DNA from: Mycobacterium sp. E183
Lineage (GTDB): Bacteria > Actinomycetota > Actinomycetes > Mycobacteriales > Mycobacteriaceae
Length of the DNA stretch: 64,000 nt
Reading direction: 5' to 3'
NCBI RefSeq assembly: GCF_001667735.1
Contig: NZ_LZJN01000136.1
Coordinates: 1-64,000 of the forward strand
Shown here piece after piece: positions 22,470-32,481 of the stretch (its first letter is position 1; each line of letters begins with the position of its first letter). A program made the position numbers and the translations under genes. The notes under the pieces are model-generated. The model ran no database searches, was not told the origin of the DNA, and was given only the letters and a program-made list of their open reading frames with translations.

Positions 22470-23585
22470 TCATCCGACCAGCTGGGGCAGTACAGTGGCG
22501 CGAGTCGGTGCCGCAGCGCCGAATCCGCGCATCTCCATGCCGCCAACCTGACCCGCCGGGATACCGCGCGGAGCCAGCATCGGTGCGCCGGCACTGCCCA
22601 ACGGGGTGGCGGTCGGGCCGGCGACCTCGGGAGTCGCGGCTTGCCAACTCGGCGGCACCGACAAACCTCCAACAGGAGCCGCCTGGCCCATGGCCGCGGA
22701 TGGCATCAACCGCGCGGGCGCCAGCATCTGCGGCGCGCGCATGGACGGCGCGGCCGGCACCAGGTGCTGCATTCCGGGCATCCCGACCCGCGAGACAACA
22801 CCGGGTCCGAGCATGGCCGTCGCAAGGCCTGCGTTCGACGCCGTCGTCGCGCCCAATCCCGATGCGGCCGTACCGGCGCCCTGTCCTCCGAATGGCGTGC
22901 CGAGCAAGCCGGTGAAACTGCTGACGGCCGAAGGGAAGCTGCTCACCAATGACGACGCGGACGAATTGAGCGTGGACGGCAGGCCCATCGCCAGTCCCTG
23001 GGTGGCGCCCTGCATGCTGGCCTCACCCGCCGCCACGGCGCTGGCCGCCGCCCCTCCGGGGTTGGTGGTCGGCGGGGCGACCGCCATCGGTGCCAGCATC
23101 GCCGCCGCGGCCGACGAGCCGGCGTAGGCGTACATGGCCGCGGCGTCTTGGGCCCACATCTCGGCGTACTGCGCCTCGGTGGCCGCGATCGCCGCGGCGT
23201 TTATCCCCAGGAAGTTGGTCGCGACCAACATCATCAGCAGCGAGCGGTTAGCGGCGATCAACGGTGGCGGCACGGTAGCCGCGAACGCCGTCTCGTGCGC
23301 GGTCGCGGCGGCCGTCGCCTGCATGCCGGCCTGCTCGGCCTGCGCGGCGGTCGCGTGCATCCAAGCCACGTAGGGCGCCGCCGCGGCCGCCATGGCCGCC
23401 GACGACGGGCCCTGCCAGCCGGCGTCGGTCAGGTTCAGGATCACCGACCCGTAGCTCGTCGCGGCCATCCGCAGCTCCGCGGCCAACCCCTCCCATGCCA
23501 TCGCCGCCGCCAGCATCGAACCTGGTCCCGGGCCCGCGTACATCAGGCCCGAGTTGATCTCCGGGGGCATCGCACCGAAATCCAT
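22470..23585 (-). CDS. PPE family protein, SVP subgroup
   Basis: A 371-residue protein. The PPE domain begins [20 protein letters not shown] and includes the WxG turn ([10 protein letters not shown]) and the EspG-binding hydrophobic tip region. The C-terminal part has the SVP motif [10 protein letters not shown] and is rich in Ala, Pro and Met. It lies between a PE gene and the esx pair and should form a PE-PPE heterodimer exported by ESX-5. Position matches PPE65 of M. tuberculosis, but orthology is by location only. Confidence 0.95.
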   Translation of the reverse strand: MDFGAMPPEINSGLMYAGPGPGSMLAAAMAWEGLAAELRMAATSYGSVILNLTDAGWQGPSSAAMAAAAAPYVAWMHATAAQAEQAGMQATAAATAHETAFAATVPPPLIAANRSLLMMLVATNFLGINAAAIAATEAQYAEMWAQDAAAMYAYAGSSAAAAMLAPMAVAPPTTNPGGAAASAVAAGEASMQGATQGLAMGLPSTLNSSASSLVSSFPSAVSSFTGLLGTPFGGQGAGTAASGLGATTASNAGLATAMLGPGVVSRVGMPGMQHLVPAAPSMRAPQMLAPARLMPSAAMGQAAPVGGLSVPPSWQAATPEVAGPTATPLGSAGAPMLAPRGIPAGQVGGMEMRGFGAAAPTRATVLPQLVG

Positions 23586-23615
23586 TACTGCTTTCCTCTC
23601 TTACGGTCGTTTTCG

Positions 23616-24575
23616 CTATGCCAGCGCCGGCAAGGGCTTTGGGCCGGCGGCGGCTTTGATTGCGGCGTGCGCGTGCACGACGTGTTCGCCGGGCGTGCCG
23701 CCGGGCAGCTGCATGGGCAGCACCTTCTCGGCGGGTATGGCGGCAGCAAGGGACACCCGGTGGACCGGTGCCGTCGGCGCCAGCTCGGCGGGTGAGACGT
23801 GCTGGGGCGCCATATCCGCGCGGGTGACATGCTGGGGCGCCAGCTCGGCGGGTGAGACGTGCTGGGGCGCCACGTCGGCGCGGGCGACATGCTGGGAGGG
23901 CGCCGCGTGCGCGGGCGCGACGTGCTCGACATGCTGGGCGGGCGCCATGTGTGCGGGAGGCGCAAGGTGCTGGGCGGGAGCGGGCGGGCGGGCGCCATAG
24001 TGACCGCGGCTGTACGGAGCCTGGTGGCGGCCGTAATTGGCCGCTCCATAGCCGTTATAGCCGCCGTGCTGCGATGGCATGTGCCCGCCATACCCGCCGC
24101 CGCTCCAGCCCGAGGCCGTGGACGCCGGGGGCGCGCCTGCGGTCGCCGGCCGGGCGGGCACCGTGGGGGTCACGCGGTTGGGCACGGCGGGCGCCACGCG
24201 ACTGGGCATGGCAGGCGACGTGTGAGCGGGTCCGCCCGGAGCCAGATGGACGGGCATGGCGGGTGCGACGCGGCCGCCCGCGGCTTGTGTCGCATTGGCG
24301 GCTTCGGTTCCGGCATACGAATCGGCGCTGATTCCCAGGGCGCTGACGAACTGCTCGTGGATCATGCTGGCCTCGGCGTTGATCGCCTGATACTGCTGGC
24401 CGTAAGCGGCGAAGGTGGCCGCGGTCATCGCCGAGACTTCGTCGGCGGCCGCCGGGACCACGCCCGTGATCGCAAACGCGGCCATCGAGTTGGCCGCGGT
24501 TAGCTCGGAGCCGATTGCCTGCAGCTGGCCCGCCGCGGCTAACAGCAGCTGGGGCTGCGTGGTCAGGAACGACAT
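23616..24575 (-). CDS. PE family protein with a His/Pro-rich repeat tail
   Basis: A 319-residue protein. The PE domain (about residues 1-98) starts MSFLTTQPQLLLAAAGQLQA and ends with the YxxxE secretion motif (YAGTE). The remaining ~220 residues are low complexity, rich in Ala, Pro, His and Gln, with GYGGH and YSRGHYG segments and four decapeptides such as QHVSPAELAP. The PE of this locus in M. tuberculosis is about 99 residues, so the tail is a lineage extension. The start has a GAGGAGAAG ribosome binding site. The PPE gene follows 30 bases downstream; they are likely co-secreted. Confidence 0.92.
   Translation of the reverse strand: MSFLTTQPQLLLAAAGQLQAIGSELTAANSMAAFAITGVVPAAADEVSAMTAATFAAYGQQYQAINAEASMIHEQFVSALGISADSYAGTEAANATQAAGGRVAPAMPVHLAPGGPAHTSPAMPSRVAPAVPNRVTPTVPARPATAGAPPASTASGWSGGGYGGHMPSQHGGYNGYGAANYGRHQAPYSRGHYGARPPAPAQHLAPPAHMAPAQHVEHVAPAHAAPSQHVARADVAPQHVSPAELAPQHVTRADMAPQHVSPAELAPTAPVHRVSLAAAIPAEKVLPMQLPGGTPGEHVVHAHAAIKAAAGPKPLPALA
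23776..23895 (-). repeat. four 30-base tandem repeats inside the PE gene
   Basis: Four adjoining 30-base units (23776, 23806, 23836, 23866), each GGCGCC...CTGG on the plus strand. Units 1 and 3 are identical; units 2 and 4 differ at several positions. They code for decapeptides of the form QHV-SPAELAP or QHV-(A/T)RAD(V/M)AP. Tandem units of this size can change copy number by slippage. Confidence 0.85.
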
Positions 24576-24748
24576 CTGGTCTTCTCCTCTGCAATGCCGG
24601 AATCCGGCTCGTGTTGTCGTGCTTGCGGACACTATGTCATAAATTCGGAATTGTTGTCTAGCTCTCTGCCATGCTTTCATTTTTTCAGTCACGAACTCGC
24701 AGGTGGAGACACTTTGCCCGGGTTTCGGCACCGGGTTACTCTGGGTGG

Positions 24749-25099
24749 ATGCCACGAACGAATGCCGCAGGTTGGGGGCTGAAGCGCCTGCTTGAAGCGA
24801 CGCTGAACCGCGACATCACCATCGAGCAGTTGCGCGACGCCTGTGGCGTCACGAAAGGGCGCTGGTACGGGGCCGGCGGGCGCGCCAACGCGGACGACTT
24901 TCCCGATGCCGAAGAGGCCAGGCGCGCCGCGCACGCGTTCGGGCTCAGCGCTACCTGGCTACAGATAGAACTGGGCCTGATCACGCCCGAGGATGTGCAC
25001 GCGGTCCTGGGCGACGGTCAGTCGCCGGATCCGTTCCGTGTGACGACCCGACAGCGCGTGCTGATGCCGAACCCGACGGCGGAGTCCTCGCGCGACTGA
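24749..25099 (+). CDS. small HTH-like protein
   Basis: A 116-residue basic protein, MPRTNAAGWGLKRLLEATLN. The segment ITIEQLRDACGVTKGRWYG has the spacing of a helix-turn-helix, and the rest (AEEARRAAHAFGLSATWLQI) is helical, similar to XRE or phage repressor-like folds. It is divergent from the PE gene and precedes the cyclase on the same strand. I do not recognise a named family. The ATG at 24749 is preferred over upstream starts that would overlap the PE promoter. A regulatory role is possible but unproven. Confidence 0.65.
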   Translation: MPRTNAAGWGLKRLLEATLNRDITIEQLRDACGVTKGRWYGAGGRANADDFPDAEEARRAAHAFGLSATWLQIELGLITPEDVHAVLGDGQSPDPFRVTTRQRVLMPNPTAESSRD

Positions 25100-25285
25100 G
25101 CTCGCCGCAGTCATCTGTTTTTCGGCCCCTCTGGCCGCCACGACACCGCTCACGACCGCCGTCATGGAAAATGCGGCGGCCAATCTCGTCGTTGCGCACC
25201 CCGACGGTTTGGTCTGCGACTCGGCCCGTAACGTCGCGAACCCGAAACCGGATGCCGTGCTCGCTTGCCGGCTTACTCTGCCGGC

Positions 25286-26809
25286 ATGGATCGCATCTGG
25301 CAGTGGGCGTGGGACCGGTTCGGGGCGAGGTATTGGTGGGCGCTTTTGATAGCGGTTTTCATCTCGACTCTGCCGGTCTTCCTGCTTTGGTCGTGGATCG
25401 TCGTCGCATTCGAGAAGTCCAGTCACTACGTGGAAGCATCTGTCGTCGCAACCGTCGTAACGCTGGTGATGAGCTTCGTAAGTCTTGTTCCCGGCATTGG
25501 ACGGTTGCGACTGGCGCAACAGTGGGCGGCCGGCCGTGAGGTTGATCGGGCGAAGGCCCTGGCCGGTACCTATGACTGGGTTCGAATGGCCGATATCCGA
25601 GCGTTTTGGTTGATAGCGACGTCGGTCGTGGTGCTCTTGACGGTTGTCGGTTTGATTGCCGGAGCTAGCGGGACGCGGCTGATTCAGTACGGGATCGTCG
25701 GTGCCGCCGCAGGATTGGCTACCGCGCTGATCGGTGTGCACAATTTCGGGGAGGGAGCGGCGCGACCAGTCAGGGCAGCCCTTGCCGAAAATACCGGCAT
25801 CGGCGACGACTTCCCGCGCGCTCGTCCGACCTTCGCCACCTGGCTGGGCCTCTCGATAGCGGGCTCCATTTTCACCTTCTCCGCAATGGCCGCGATGGTG
25901 GCGGTAGCGCTGGATCGGGGCAGAGGAGTCCCGGTGCTCTCCCTTGTGACCGCCGGCGCCTTGACACTTGTCGTCGGGGTACCGATCACCGTCGTTGCGA
26001 TGCTCTCGCCGTCATTTCGGCCCATTCGCGACCTCACCGATGCAACGGTGCGGGTGGGGGCCGGCGACTACGGACAACGCCTGCCGGTGGTCCAGGATGA
26101 TGACCTCGGCGCGCTGGTGGCGTCGTTCAACCGCATGCAAGCGGGTTTGGCTGAGCGACAACGACTTCAGGCAGCATTCGGCACCTACGTCGACCCCGCC
26201 CTGGCGGCCAGACTGCTCGAACAGGGTGACGATGTTTTCACCGGCGAGCGCCGTGAGGTGACGGTGATGTTCGTCGACGTGCGCGACTTCACGCCGTACG
26301 CCGAGGCAAACACCGCCGAGGACACCGTTGCCCGCCTGAACGCGCTTTTCGAAATCGTGGTGCCTGCGGTCGTCGACGCCGGTGGGCATGTCAACAAATT
26401 CCTCGGCGACGGCGCTATGGCGGTGTTCGGAGCCCCCAACGACCTCACGGATCACGCGGACGCCGCGGTGAGCACCGCGGTGCGAATTCAACGCCGCGTC
26501 ACAGAACTATTCGAAACGGACCTTCGGATCGGCATCGGCATCAACACCGGTACGGTGATCGCCGGAACCATCGGCGCCGCGGGAAAGCTGGAGTTCACCC
26601 TCATCGGCGACACGGTCAACGTCGCAGCGCGCGTCGAGCAGCTCACCAAGACCACCGGCGACGCAATCCTTCTCACCGGCCAGACCGTTGCCTCCCTGGC
26701 CACTCGACCGGCAACGCTCGCCGACCGCGGATTTCACGCGCTGAAAGGAAAATCCGCTGCACTGCACATCTATTGCCTCGACCCGCGGCGGGAGGCGATC
26801 TCAGGCTGA
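25286..26809 (+). CDS. class III adenylate cyclase, membrane-anchored with HAMP
   Basis: A 507-residue protein. About six membrane helices occupy residues 12-260, then a HAMP domain (SPSFRPIRDLTDATVRVGAG) and a class III cyclase domain. Metal-binding Asp residues are in FVDVRDFTPYAE and NKFLGDGAMAVFGAP. The substrate region GKLEFTLIGD and transition-state Asn/Arg in NVAARVE are present, so activity is expected. It makes cAMP in response to an unknown membrane signal. The start at ATG 25286 matches the first helix; the GTG/ATG at 25265 is possible. The second cyclase is at 45718. Confidence 0.9.
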   Translation: MDRIWQWAWDRFGARYWWALLIAVFISTLPVFLLWSWIVVAFEKSSHYVEASVVATVVTLVMSFVSLVPGIGRLRLAQQWAAGREVDRAKALAGTYDWVRMADIRAFWLIATSVVVLLTVVGLIAGASGTRLIQYGIVGAAAGLATALIGVHNFGEGAARPVRAALAENTGIGDDFPRARPTFATWLGLSIAGSIFTFSAMAAMVAVALDRGRGVPVLSLVTAGALTLVVGVPITVVAMLSPSFRPIRDLTDATVRVGAGDYGQRLPVVQDDDLGALVASFNRMQAGLAERQRLQAAFGTYVDPALAARLLEQGDDVFTGERREVTVMFVDVRDFTPYAEANTAEDTVARLNALFEIVVPAVVDAGGHVNKFLGDGAMAVFGAPNDLTDHADAAVSTAVRIQRRVTELFETDLRIGIGINTGTVIAGTIGAAGKLEFTLIGDTVNVAARVEQLTKTTGDAILLTGQTVASLATRPATLADRGFHALKGKSAALHIYCLDPRREAISG

Positions 26810-26956
26810 CGCTCGGGAGGGGTGACCCATTTGGCGGAATCTTATCTTTCACATTCGCGGCCGCCATTCGATCGAAACCACTCAACGAACCACCGCAGGG
26901 CGAAATGTTCGCTAGCTCTGCATATTTCAGCTGACACGCTTCTAACGCTTCAACTC

Positions 26957-28192
26957 TCAGCCGCCCGCGGGGGGTTGAGCGATGACCGTCGGCCTGAAGC
27001 CGTATCGGGGCGCGACAAACTGGCCCGCGGCATTGCGGCCCGTCCCACCGAACGGCGTCATCGGCACCCCACCGACCGCATTCGTGGCGGGTTCGACCGC
27101 CCCAGCCGAATGGAATCCGTTGACCGCCAGGGTGACCGGCGAAGCGGCCGGGGCCGCGCTCGCCCAACCGGCCGGCACGGACAAACCACCGATTGACGCA
27201 GCCTTACCCACGGCACCGCCTATCGACCCGATCGAGCCCAGGCCTGCGCCGCCCGAAACCGCTGCGGGCAGAGCCGCTTCCGCGGCCTTGGCGGCGCTCT
27301 CGGTGGCGGACTTCGCGGCGGGCATCATGCCCTGAGCGATGCTCTGTATGTCCTTGAACGAGGTCGTGAATAGCCGTGTCGGTGAGATCAATCGGATGAA
27401 CGCGTCGAAGGGCGTGCTGGCATCCAAGGTCTGCGACCCGGTCAGCCCCTCCAACAAATCGCCAAGCGGGCCGCCGATGACGAGCCCATCGCCTTCGGGG
27501 TTCAGACTGATTCCGCCCAGGGAAAACGTGGGGTTGGCAGCCGCGGGGTTGTTCGGCAGCCCGGCCAGTGACGACAGCGTTTGCGGCACCGCGTCCAGTC
27601 TATGCGTACCGCTGTTCGCGGCCGCTCGGGTCACCGCCGCGGCCTGACCCGCGACCCCGGCCGAATTGGTGGTGGGTGCCGCCGGCTCCAATGGCGGCAA
27701 GGTCGCCGCCGCAGCCGACGTGCCGGCGTAGCCGTACATTGCGGCTGCATCCTGAGCCCACATCTCGCCGTATTGGAACTCGGTGGCCGCGATCGCGGCG
27801 GTGTTCTGACCGAGGACGTTCGTCGCCAGCAGCTCCATCAAGAGGGCCCGATTCGCGGCGATCACCGGCGGCGGCACCGTTTCGGCGAACGCCGCCTCGT
27901 AGGCGCCCGCTGCCGCCATCGCTTGAGCGGCGGCCTCTTCCGCATGCCCGGCCGTGCCGCGGAGCCACGCCACTTGGGGCGCGGCGGTCGCCAGCATGGC
28001 GGACGCGGCCGGGCCCTGCCACGGCCCGTCGCCTAGACCCGCGATCACCGAGCCATAGGCGGACGCCGCGGCATGCAACTCGGCTGCCAGCCCGTCCCAC
28101 GCCGCCGCGGCACTCAGCAGCGGCCCCGAGCCGGGTCCCGAATACATCAGCGCGGAGTTGACCTCCGGCGGTAGCTGCGCGAAATCCAGCAT
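26957..28192 (-). CDS. PPE family protein, SVP subgroup
   Basis: A 411-residue protein with the PPE domain [20 protein letters not shown], WxG turn [10 protein letters not shown], and the C-terminal SVP motif [10 protein letters not shown]. The central region has Gly/Asn/Leu stretches ([14 protein letters not shown]). It follows a short PE gene by 11 bases, so the pair is an operon and probably a secreted heterodimer. There is no esx pair here. It is a second PPE gene about 3.4 kb from the first, with similar domain layout but clearly different sequence. Confidence 0.94.
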   Translation of the reverse strand: MLDFAQLPPEVNSALMYSGPGSGPLLSAAAAWDGLAAELHAAASAYGSVIAGLGDGPWQGPAASAMLATAAPQVAWLRGTAGHAEEAAAQAMAAAGAYEAAFAETVPPPVIAANRALLMELLATNVLGQNTAAIAATEFQYGEMWAQDAAAMYGYAGTSAAAATLPPLEPAAPTTNSAGVAGQAAAVTRAAANSGTHRLDAVPQTLSSLAGLPNNPAAANPTFSLGGISLNPEGDGLVIGGPLGDLLEGLTGSQTLDASTPFDAFIRLISPTRLFTTSFKDIQSIAQGMMPAAKSATESAAKAAEAALPAAVSGGAGLGSIGSIGGAVGKAASIGGLSVPAGWASAAPAASPVTLAVNGFHSAGAVEPATNAVGGVPMTPFGGTGRNAAGQFVAPRYGFRPTVIAQPPAGG

Positions 28193-28203
28193 TGCCCTTC
28201 CGC

Positions 28204-28503
28204 CTAACCGACCGCGGCAGTGTTGACGATCTCCGTGGCGGCATAGGAACCGGCGCTGATACCGAGCGTCGTCGCCAGCTGCTCGCGAACCGCCGCGGCC
28301 TCGGCACTGACCGCCTGGAAGAGCCTCGCGTGCCACGAGAACTGCGCCGCGGTCAATATGGAAACCACATCCGCGGCGGCCGGAACCACCCCGGTCGTCG
28401 GCGCGGCCATGGCCGAATTGCCCTCCCGCACCGCCGCATTGATGCCATGCAGCTCTCCGGCCGCCGCCTCGATCGTTTCCGGCTGCGCCATCACGAACGG
28501 CAT
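28204..28503 (-). CDS. short PE family protein
   Basis: A 99-residue PE domain with no extension, [20 protein letters not shown], ending with the YxxxE motif (YAATE). It is the expected partner of the PPE protein that follows. The upstream gap of 460 bases includes an AT-rich stretch, which may hold its promoter or an Lsr2 site. Confidence 0.94.
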   Translation of the reverse strand: MPFVMAQPETIEAAAGELHGINAAVREGNSAMAAPTTGVVPAAADVVSILTAAQFSWHARLFQAVSAEAAAVREQLATTLGISAGSYAATEIVNTAAVG

Positions 28504-28956
28504 ATCCCCTCCTCAAATCACCTTGTAATCAACAACTTTCAGCACCAGCTGTCGGGTACCGAATCAGACGCCTGGACACGTTAGGGGAGGCATGCCCAGG
28601 AAGGACAGCCTTGGGACTGCCAATTCATGACCGGGTCGGTAACTGTTCACTTAGCTGACCGGAAGTGCTGGAACATTTGGATTCTGCATGAAAGTTATTG
28701 CAAACCAATATGTTTAGAGTCATATATGTGCTTATATGTGGTTGCTGGATTAGCAGTCAACGTTTGCCTGCGGGATGCAGAGGACGGCCGAACGCCGCCG
28801 TGCGACGGGCGCATGAGGCCAGGGCGTGCCACAATGCCGGCGACATTACCGATTTGGCACCAATACCAATGGGGCACAGCGACATTCGCGCATAAGAACC
28901 GCCAGAATCGCCTGGTACCGGGCAACCCGTAGCCTCTGCTTGCGTCAACGGCTAGG
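28504..28956. other. gene-free gap with an AT-rich island
   Basis: Bases 28504-28956 hold no convincing gene. From about 28673 to 28750 the DNA is markedly AT-rich for this genome (TTATTGCAAACCAATATG and TCATATATGTGCTTATATG). Possible reading frames there are cysteine-rich and unlike mycobacterial proteins. The stretch separates the divergent PE gene and lpqG, so it could carry both promoters and attract the silencer Lsr2. Confidence 0.6.
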
Positions 28957-28965
28957 GTGCCAGGC

Positions 28966-29712
28966 ATGCCGGTCGCAAGGAATGCCCCGAGATTTGCCCG
29001 CAAGTGGATCACCCTGGTCGTCGCCGGGTTAGCTACCGCCACGGTGTCGGCCTGCGATTCCCCACCGTCGGCGCCCGCGCCCGGCGTGAATCCTCGTCAG
29101 GTCACCGTCTTGGGGTCGGGGCAGGTCCAGGGCGTTCCGGACACCCTGACCGCAGACGTCGGTATCGAATTCACCGCGCCCGACGTGACCTCGGCGATGA
29201 ACCAGACCAACGACCGCCAGCAAGCGGTCATCAATGCGCTGGCCGGCGCGGGCGTCGACCGCAAGGACATCAGCACCACCGAGGTCACGCTGCAGCCACA
29301 GTTCAGCAATCCGGGGCCCAACGGGACCGCCACCATCACCGGGTACCGCGCCACCAATGCCATCACGGTCAGGATCCACCCGCCCGACTCCGCGTCGCGG
29401 ATGCTGGCCCTCATCGTCGGCACGGGTGGCGACGCCACCCGAATCAAGTCGGTGAGCTACTCCATCACCGACGATTCGCAGTTGGTCAAGGATGCCCGCG
29501 CGCGAGCGTTCAACGACGCCAAGAACCGCGCCGAGCAGTACGCACAGCTGTCCGGACTCCGGCTGGGCCGAGTGCTGTCCATCTCGGAGGCGACCGAACC
29601 CACGACGGGTGGACCGCCCGCGCCACCGAGGGCCATGCCCAGCGCGGTCCCGCTGGAACCCGGCCAGCAGACCGTGAGCTTCTCGGTGACCGCAGTGTGG
29701 GAGCTGGACTGA
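28966..29712 (+). CDS. lpqG: SIMPL-domain lipoprotein, LpqG-type
   Basis: A 248-residue exported protein. A twin-basic start (ARNAPRFARK), hydrophobic segment and lipobox ATVSAC predict a lipoprotein with Cys near residue 27. The mature part has the SIMPL (DUF541) fold: ITVLGSGQVQGVPDTL-type start and RAFNDAKNRAEQYAQLSG. Related proteins lie on the outside of the membrane; function is not defined. The ATG at 28966 is used; a GTG nine bases upstream is possible. It is followed directly by the repeat at 29716. Confidence 0.88.
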   Translation: MPVARNAPRFARKWITLVVAGLATATVSACDSPPSAPAPGVNPRQVTVLGSGQVQGVPDTLTADVGIEFTAPDVTSAMNQTNDRQQAVINALAGAGVDRKDISTTEVTLQPQFSNPGPNGTATITGYRATNAITVRIHPPDSASRMLALIVGTGGDATRIKSVSYSITDDSQLVKDARARAFNDAKNRAEQYAQLSGLRLGRVLSISEATEPTTGGPPAPPRAMPSAVPLEPGQQTVSFSVTAVWELD

Positions 29713-29715
29713 TCC

Positions 29716-29825
29716 GATGGCGGCGACCCGCTTCACCCGGCTCCGCCGCGCTCACGATCGCCGCTAGCCCGATGGCGGCGACCCGCTTCACCCGGCTCCG
29801 CCGCGCTCACGATCGCCGCTAGCCC
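29716..29825. repeat. two tandem 55-base units of the intergenic repeat
   Basis: Two identical 55-base units start at 29716 and 29771 (GATGGCGGCGACCCGCTTCA to CGATCGCCGCTAGCCC). The reverse complement reads CTAGCGGCGATCGTGAGC... and aligns with the units at 17750 (CTAGTGGCGATCGCGAG...), ending in GGGTCGCCGCCAT versus GGGTCGCCACCAT. So both loci carry one dispersed family in opposite orientation. It fills the gap between lpqG and hpt, which converge. Confidence 0.85.
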
Positions 29826-29834
29826 GATCGCGGG

Positions 29835-30446
29835 CTACTGCTGGTAGACCCTCGGATCCAGGGTGCCGATGTACGACAGGTCGCGATAGCGCTCGTCGTA
29901 GTCCAGGCCGTAGCCCACGACGAAGTCGTTGGGGATGTCGAAGCCCACATAGGCGATCTCGACGTTGGCGCCCTTCGCGTCGGGCTTGCGCAACAGCGTG
30001 CACACGCGCAGCGACCGCGGATGGCGGCTGGTGAGGTTGCGCAGCAGCCAGGACAGGGTCAGGCCCGAGTCGACGACGTCCTCCACGATCAGCACGTCGC
30101 GGCCCTGGATGTCGCGGTCCAAGTCCTTGAGGATCCGCACCACACCGGACGACGACGTGGAGGACCCGTAGGAGCTGACGGCCATGAACTCGAACTGGGT
30201 GGGCACCGGAATCGCCCGCGCCAAGTCGGTGACGAAGATCACAGCGCCCTTGAGAACGGTGATCAGCAGCAGATCCTGGCCGGTCTCGGCCATGACGTCG
30301 CGGTAGTGCCCGCCGATCTCCTCGCCGAGTTCGCCGATTCGCGCCTGGATTTGCTCGGCGGTGAGCAGGACCGACTTGATGTCCCCCGGGTACAGCTCCA
30401 CGGGCTGCGCGGGGGTGATCGCCGAGGAGATCTGGGCCACGCCCAC
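29835..30446 (-). CDS. hpt: hypoxanthine (guanine) phosphoribosyltransferase
   Basis: A purine-salvage enzyme of about 203 residues. The PRPP-binding motif [18 protein letters not shown] and the N-terminal [15 protein letters not shown] match HGPRT, and [11 protein letters not shown] is the flexible active-site loop. It makes IMP or GMP from the free base and PRPP. The GTG at 30446 gives the normal N-terminus; an earlier ATG would overlap tilS. It follows tilS on the same strand, a common pairing, and ftsH is elsewhere in the window. Confidence 0.95.
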   Translation of the reverse strand: MGVAQISSAITPAQPVELYPGDIKSVLLTAEQIQARIGELGEEIGGHYRDVMAETGQDLLLITVLKGAVIFVTDLARAIPVPTQFEFMAVSSYGSSTSSSGVVRILKDLDRDIQGRDVLIVEDVVDSGLTLSWLLRNLTSRHPRSLRVCTLLRKPDAKGANVEIAYVGFDIPNDFVVGYGLDYDERYRDLSYIGTLDPRVYQQ

Positions 30447-30496
30447 AGAGTGCCACGCCAACGGCCGAATAACCAACGGCGACCCCGGTATTGCGG

Positions 30497-31459
30497 TTAC
30501 CCGACAGGTTCGCGCCACAGGGTCAGGACCCCGCCGCGCCGCCCCGCGATCAACCGCTCGTCACGCAACGCGGACCCGACAGCCACCCCGCCCTGCCCGC
30601 GCCAGGCGGTGACGAGGGCGTCGACACCGCGGATCTGCTTGTCCGTCAAGCCGGTTGCGCCTCCCGCCAGAAGCCAGCCGCGGATCACCCGGCGCCGCAC
30701 CGCGGCGGGAAGCGCGGCCAGGGCCTGCGCCTGCAGCCCAGCCTCGGCCTTCACCTCGGGCAGCGCCCGGGCAGCGAGGGAGTCGATCAGCTCGGTGTCC
30801 TCGCGCAGCGCCGTCGCCGTGCGGGCCAGCGCCTCGGCCACCCCGCCGCCCAGTACGTCCTCCAGCAGCGGCAGCACCTCGAGGCGCAGCCGGGTCCGCG
30901 TGAAGCGGCGGTCGGAGTTGTGCGGATCCTGCCACGGCGTCACACCCAGCTCGAGGCACGCTGCGTGGGTCACGGCGCGCCGAACACCCAACAACGGCCG
31001 GCCCCACGGCGGGTCGTACGGCCGCATCCCGGCGATCGACCGCACACCCGACCCGCGACCCAACCCCAGCAGCACGGTCTCCGCCTGGTCATCGAGCGTG
31101 TGGCCCAGCAGCACCGGCCCGTCGTGGTACGCGCTCAGCGCGGCATAGCGGGCCGCGCGGGCCGCGGCCTCGGGGCCACCTTCGTTCCCCACACGCACGC
31201 GAACCACTTGCGCCGCAACGCATCCCAAACCGACGGCTTGCGCCCGGGCGGTTTCGGCGACGCCGGCCGAGTCCGGCTGCAGGCCGTGATCGACGATCAC
31301 CGCGGTGGTGGGCCGCAACTGGGCCGCCACCGCGGTCAGCGCGAGCGAATCGGGGCCGCCGGACAGCGCCACACACCACTGCTCGACGGTGGCGACGTGA
31401 GCCTTGACGAACGCCTCGACAGCCGCACGCAGCTGCCCTACAGCACCCTGTCGATCCAT
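30497..31459 (-). CDS. tilS: tRNA(Ile)-lysidine synthase
   Basis: A 320-residue N-type PP-loop ATPase. The motif [15 protein letters not shown] is at residues 31-45. The TilS signature [19 protein letters not shown] follows, and the C-terminal part ([18 protein letters not shown]) is conserved. It converts the wobble cytidine of the AUA-reading tRNA-Ile to lysidine, an essential modification. The start at 31459 overlaps the zinc-protease gene by 22 bases. The usual C-terminal lysidine domains of longer proteins are absent, as in other actinobacteria. Confidence 0.95.
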   Translation of the reverse strand: MDRQGAVGQLRAAVEAFVKAHVATVEQWCVALSGGPDSLALTAVAAQLRPTTAVIVDHGLQPDSAGVAETARAQAVGLGCVAAQVVRVRVGNEGGPEAAARAARYAALSAYHDGPVLLGHTLDDQAETVLLGLGRGSGVRSIAGMRPYDPPWGRPLLGVRRAVTHAACLELGVTPWQDPHNSDRRFTRTRLRLEVLPLLEDVLGGGVAEALARTATALREDTELIDSLAARALPEVKAEAGLQAQALAALPAAVRRRVIRGWLLAGGATGLTDKQIRGVDALVTAWRGQGGVAVGSALRDERLIAGRRGGVLTLWREPVG

Positions 31460-32481
31460 CGCTGGGGGTCCTCGATCTCGGCGGGCAGGGGCAGCGTCTC
31501 GGGTCCGGTCCAAATGGCGTTGAACCGCCCCATACCGACCTTGCCCACCACGTGGTCGACGAACGCCTTGCCGCGGGTGTACTGGCTGAGCTTGGCGTCG
31601 AGACCCAGCAAAGCGCGGAGCAGGCGCTGCAGCGGCGGTTGCTTGCGGTTGCGGCGTTCGTCGAACCGGCGGCGGATGGTGGTGACCGACGGCACCACCA
31701 TTGGCCCGACGGCGTCCATCACATGGTCGGCGTGGCCCTCCAACAGCGTGCCGAGAACCAGCAGCCGGTCGAGGGCCTGCCGCTGCGGCTCGGACTGCAC
31801 GGCGCGCACCAGGCCGACGATTCCCGACGGGCTGTCCGGCGCCCCGTTGCCGCGGTTGCGCACGTAATCCGCGAGCCGGCTCGCTACCTGCCCGACGTCT
31901 TCACCAACGTCCCGGGTCAACAGCGCCAGCGCCTGCGACATGTGCTCGGAGAGCCACGGGTTGGCGGTGAACTGCACCCGGTGCGTCACCTCGTGCAGGC
32001 AGACCCACAGCCGGAAGTCGGAGGGCTCGACCCGCAGTTGCCGCTCGACGGCGATCACGTTCGGATACACCAGCAGCAGGCAGCCCTGCTTCGCGGCCGC
32101 GAACGGGTCGTACTGGCCGAGGATCCCGGACGACACGAACGCCAGCACGGCGCCGGTCTGCGCGCCGGTGACGCGGCCGGTGAGGAAGCCCCGCGGCTTC
32201 TCGGCGCCGTTCATCATCACCCGCATCGACTCCGCGGCCGCGCCGATCCATTGCGGGCGGTCGACGATGCGGGCGGCAGGCACGGCGCCCTGGGTGACCA
32301 ACCCGGTGACCTCGCGCACCGGCGGTTCGGCCTTTGCGGCCGAGTTGGTCAGCTCGTCGATCACCTGCCGCCGGGTGTAGTCGCTGGACGGCGGACCCGG
32401 CCGGGCCAGCCGCTGGCCGACGGTGGCCGCGAAGCCCCAGTCCACCGCGGTGCCGAGCGTCAGCTCCGAGGGCGGGCTCAT
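31438..32481 (-). CDS. zinc-dependent metalloprotease, DUF2342 family (Rv3626c-type)
   Basis: A 347-residue protein, MSPPSELTLGTAVDWGFAAT, with the zinc motif HEVTH in WVCLHEVTHRVQF and a downstream acidic region (LLEGHADHVMDAVGP) supplying the third ligand. This is the actinobacterial DUF2342/coenzyme-F420-type protease family. Substrates are unknown. The ATG overlaps the dacB stop (ATGA) and its 3' end overlaps tilS, so dacB, this gene, tilS and hpt form one transcription unit. Confidence 0.9.
   Translation of the reverse strand: MSPPSELTLGTAVDWGFAATVGQRLARPGPPSSDYTRRQVIDELTNSAAKAEPPVREVTGLVTQGAVPAARIVDRPQWIGAAAESMRVMMNGAEKPRGFLTGRVTGAQTGAVLAFVSSGILGQYDPFAAAKQGCLLLVYPNVIAVERQLRVEPSDFRLWVCLHEVTHRVQFTANPWLSEHMSQALALLTRDVGEDVGQVASRLADYVRNRGNGAPDSPSGIVGLVRAVQSEPQRQALDRLLVLGTLLEGHADHVMDAVGPMVVPSVTTIRRRFDERRNRKQPPLQRLLRALLGLDAKLSQYTRGKAFVDHVVGKVGMGRFNAIWTGPETLPLPAEIEDPQRWIDRVL

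Noticed and set aside
28627..28932. A 101-codon reading frame on the plus strand in the AT-rich gap.
   Set aside because: It has cysteine-rich, compositionally odd sequence, no ribosome binding site and no family resemblance; the gap is better explained as regulatory.
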